From the NCBI RefSeq assembly GCF_963678635.1, contig NC_087066.1, forward strand, positions 39,763,223-39,827,222: a stretch of DNA of 64,000 nucleotides, in the 5' to 3' direction. This stretch comes from Symsagittifera roscoffensis (Eukaryota; Xenacoelomorpha; Acoela; Convolutidae). This document shows, piece by piece, positions 61,136-64,000 of the stretch. The translations under genes and the position numbers were made by a program. The notes beneath the pieces were generated by a model that saw only the letters and a program-made list of their open reading frames with translations, was not told where the DNA came from and made no database searches. Each line of letters begins with the position of its first letter. The stretch's first letter is position 1.

Positions 61136-64000
61136 ATGACAAACAATATGAAACAAACAAAAAGTTTGGGTTAATTTGTTTGTGACATAATTTGACTTAA
61201 TTGAATTTTCAATCCAAATTTTAAAAAGTGGGGAAAAATCCGAAAAGTCACTTCTTTAGTTCAAAGGACAAAAAATAAAAGCAATAGTATAATTAATATA
61301 AGCTAGTTAACAAGTTAAGTTAGTGCAGAGTTGCACGGCGTTTTAGTATCAACTCATTTTATCTTTCTTTTTATCATAACACTCAACAAAAAGTTTAAAA
61401 TCGTGTAATTGATTAGAGTTTATGAGTCTATTTGTTGCTCATATATAGTTTTTTGCCCTCCGGTGTGACTCTATCGCTTGCATCTCTGCTGCTTTTGTTA
61501 ACCTCAACAAATTTCCTTTTGATCGCATTTGGTTCCAATTTATTAAGATCATCCAAGCTATTGACTTTCATATACTTTTTCGATCCATTTTCACCAGTAA
61601 CTGCAACTGATACAATGCAATTATTGGCCACCGTCTCCAACCCCATTCGAACAGCAGTTGCTTTGATTTCTGCATCAGCTTTAGGCAATGTTTCATTTAA
61701 AATAATAAACTTTTGGTTTATTGGGTTGACCTTTTTTCTTAGAGCCCTTCTATTTTTCCAGACCTGCGTTTTGTCCTCGAAGTAAATGAATTTGCATATC
61801 ACGCTGGGAAGGAAAATACCTGTATCACCAGGCAGGACATGGCAAGCCTTCACACCTTCGTACTTAATTGTTATACCCAAAAAACTCTTGAAAAATTTAA
61901 GTGTTTCCATTGTTACGTCTCTCACATTGCGCGCATCGTACGGAGGATTCAATATTATAATACTATCTTTTCTTGAATATCTTTCCTGAGCACGCAGTCG
62001 TTCCTGCATGTCCCGTTGATTTTTTTCCAATTCTTGAATACGCAATTGTTGAGCACCCGAAATCATTTTAAGACCATCAATTTCTTTTTGTAACTCGCTC
62101 ACCTTAATGTCACTTGTTTTACTCACAGAACCTCGAGCAGGGGTGGAGCTGACTGACGTTCCCACCAAAACATCTTGTTGATCCACATCCATGATAGATA
62201 AGCCGTCAAATAAATATATTTTTTAAAAAAATAATGATAATAAATATAACTTGGATAACAAAAATTAAGATAGTTATTACTTGAATAAAGTCAATCAGAA
62301 GAAAATTTGGAAGATTTAAGCTCAATTGTTTTAGTCAAATCGACCTCAGGGTTCTTAATAATCAATTACTTTTATCAATGTCAAGTTTTGGGATTGTTTT
62401 TAAACGAAAGTTTTGGCCAGAAAGAGAATTCGCAAGAGTTTTTATTTCATTTCAAGTTTCATTTCAAATTTCAATTCAAATTTGTGTCTTTTTTTTTCTC
62501 GAGGTCAACCGACTGTTCGCTCTTTTTTTGCGTCTTATGATCAAAAACAGCGACATTTTCAGAGCTTTTTCATCAAGTTCAATCACAGAATTTGTTCTGG
62601 GCCAGTTTTGACAAATTCAATAAAGGCGAAGAATCCTATCAAGAAATAGGAATCCTATCCTATAGAGAATAATAGGAAAATATTCATTTGAATAATGCAT
62701 CCTATATGGATTAAATTTAGTAAGCGTTGATTGGCTAAAATTTCTAACTCAGAACCAAGTTAATATCCCCCGCTCAACTTTGAGGGGGAAGATGTTAGTT
62801 TTTTCCAAAAACTCAGAAAAAAATGTTTCAGAGACACGTTTAAATGGGTGCTGTGCTTGCAGAACTTTTCGCTTGCAGTTTTTAAGCAGTAATTACACTA
62901 GCGTCAGATTAGTATATTATTAAGAACCTTTTTTTCTAAACTAAGTCGCAAGTATTGGTGCTACTTTTGGGTCACCTCCCCAGCTTTTTGATAACATATG
63001 CTTTGACATACGAATAGTAATAAGTTAACACAGTTGATACATTTTCAATTCATCAAATGAACCGAAGAAAGCTATTTGTTTCAAAGCATCTAAGAATAAT
63101 AAAAACTCCATTCAGAACTTTTTTAACTCAATATATCTTGCAATTTTTTGAAATGCATAATGTGGTTTTATGCTTTGCATTTTTTCCTGCAAATTTAATG
63201 TGGATGCCTTCAGTTTGTTATATTTCAAATTATTACTTGCAAAATTGGGTCTATTTGTATTTGGTGCCACTTTTGCTGAATTGCATTGGCAATTTATTAG
63301 CATATATAGCTGCTTTATCCGTGACTAGTGTTTGTCGGTAGTTAAGCGTGCGTGGCTGAGTGTTTAGTCTCTGAGACACAAAATATCTTGATTGTAGTAG
63401 GTTGCAGATCAGATTGAATCCTGGACCTAGCCGAATTTTTGCTAATTCGAGGCTTATTTCTACTCTTTCTTTTTGCACTTTCTAGAGCTGCTTTTTGTCG
63501 CGTTCTCGCTAGCTTTTGCGAAGCAAAGCGTTGCCTCTGTGTAAAAATTCAAAATAAACAATAAGATCGGTTTTACAAATGCGCTTTCTTCGAGTTAAGT
63601 TACGGTTTTCATTAATTTTCAATGTTTAAGTTTTTTCGCTTTGGTTAACTCAAGTCGCAAATCTCGTGTTTGAACAAGAAAGCTTTGAACCACCCTCGTA
63701 TTGCATGCTCGTTGGACTTGACTTTAAAAAACGCTCATTTTCCAAGGAAATTTTTGTGCAAAGTTTAAGCATTAGTTGCACACAGCATATGATCTAGCTA
63801 TCATCTGTTTTTTTTTGCTGCTCGATATCTAAGGTTAAAGCATATTAGAAAGCGGTTGAAGTTAAGGTGTCATTTACAAGGTGAATCATACGCGTGACTA
63901 TTGTTATGTAGGTCCCGGTTTGAATCAGTTAGTATCCAAATTAGTATCTTTTGAAGTTGATGGAGTATTTTCATGCATTTTGCCGCTTGTAGAGCTTTTT
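61136..64000. repeat. Large direct duplication, copy 2 (runs off the window)
   Basis: Repeat of 54970-57848 in the same orientation. It includes the second LINE ORF1-type frame and the SINE-like repeat. Tandem geometry (unit 54970-61135, then the next unit) is the simplest reading. Confidence 0.95.
61428..62192 (-). CDS. LINE ORF1-type protein (coiled coil plus RRM-like), copy 2
   Basis: The same 254-aa protein as at 55276-56040, with no amino-acid difference seen. It arises from the large duplication rather than from a separate LINE insertion, since unrelated flanking sequence is duplicated too. No ORF2 follows on its left. Only about 290 bases of shared sequence separate it from the duplication breakpoint. 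Confidence 0.7.
   Translation of the reverse strand: MDVDQQDVLVGTSVSSTPARGSVSKTSDIKVSELQKEIDGLKMISGAQQLRIQELEKNQRDMQERLRAQERYSRKDSIIILNPPYDARNVRDVTMETLKFFKSFLGITIKYEGVKACHVLPGDTGIFLPSVICKFIYFEDKTQVWKNRRALRKKVNPINQKFIILNETLPKADAEIKATAVRMGLETVANNCIVSVAVTGENGSKKYMKVNSLDDLNKLEPNAIKRKFVEVNKSSRDASDRVTPEGKKLYMSNK

Overview
The window is eukaryotic DNA, most likely from an invertebrate animal and plausibly a nematode-like protostome. Host genes have GT-AG introns (U2A', a Rec8-type kleisin, a mitochondrial-type glycerol-3-phosphate acyltransferase, a GT17 N-acetylglucosaminyltransferase), spacers are AT-rich, and repeats are abundant. No bacterial operon, CRISPR array or rRNA was seen. The species cannot be fixed from the sequence alone.

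Left part, 1-26755: a giant, young Ty3/gypsy-like LTR retroelement of about 23.8 kb (2993-26755). Its terminal repeats are about 1.81 kb, with about eight substitutions and two small indels between them. Between them lie a 2.4-kb leader with a primer-binding-like site and a large TCTTGGGACAG minisatellite, then three intact long reading frames. ORF1 (2932 aa) is Gag-protease-RT-RNaseH-integrase with an added C-terminal macrodomain-like module. ORF2 (1715 aa) sits in the env position but carries an SGNH-hydrolase domain with all four signature residues and a second, degenerate SGNH-like module. ORF3 (1237 aa) overlaps ORF2 by 4 nt, and its last ~158 codons lie inside the 3' terminal repeat, in the manner of retroviral genes that run into U3. 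Bases 1-2985 look like the leader of a related but diverged element in the opposite orientation, abutting the terminal repeat; the two leaders share a perfect 23-bp inverted match at the primer-binding site.

Middle part, 26756-41600: host genes separated by repeat-rich spacers. These are U2 snRNP A' (27467-28594, one intron), an orphan exon, a dead LINE fragment with an (AAT)n tail, a three-exon Rec8-like kleisin (32278-35120), and a GPAT gene (38511-41555) that carries one in-frame TAG where the family has tryptophan.

Right part, 41600-64000: three tandem copies of a 2.05-kb unit. Then comes a minus-strand GT17 glycosyltransferase gene (60744-48475) whose five exons join in frame to 463 aa. 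Its 9.2-kb third intron holds a frameshifted CR1/L2-like LINE and a LINE ORF1. The segment from 54970 on is repeated nearly exactly from 61136 to the window end. This looks like a tandem duplication with a 6.17-kb period, which predicts a second copy of GT17 exons 1-3 just beyond the window.

The most novel object is the retroelement: its accessory content (macrodomain, SGNH enzyme, degenerate SGNH module, a huge unknown ORF3 with a SUMO-interaction-like tail) and the placement of coding sequence within its terminal repeats.
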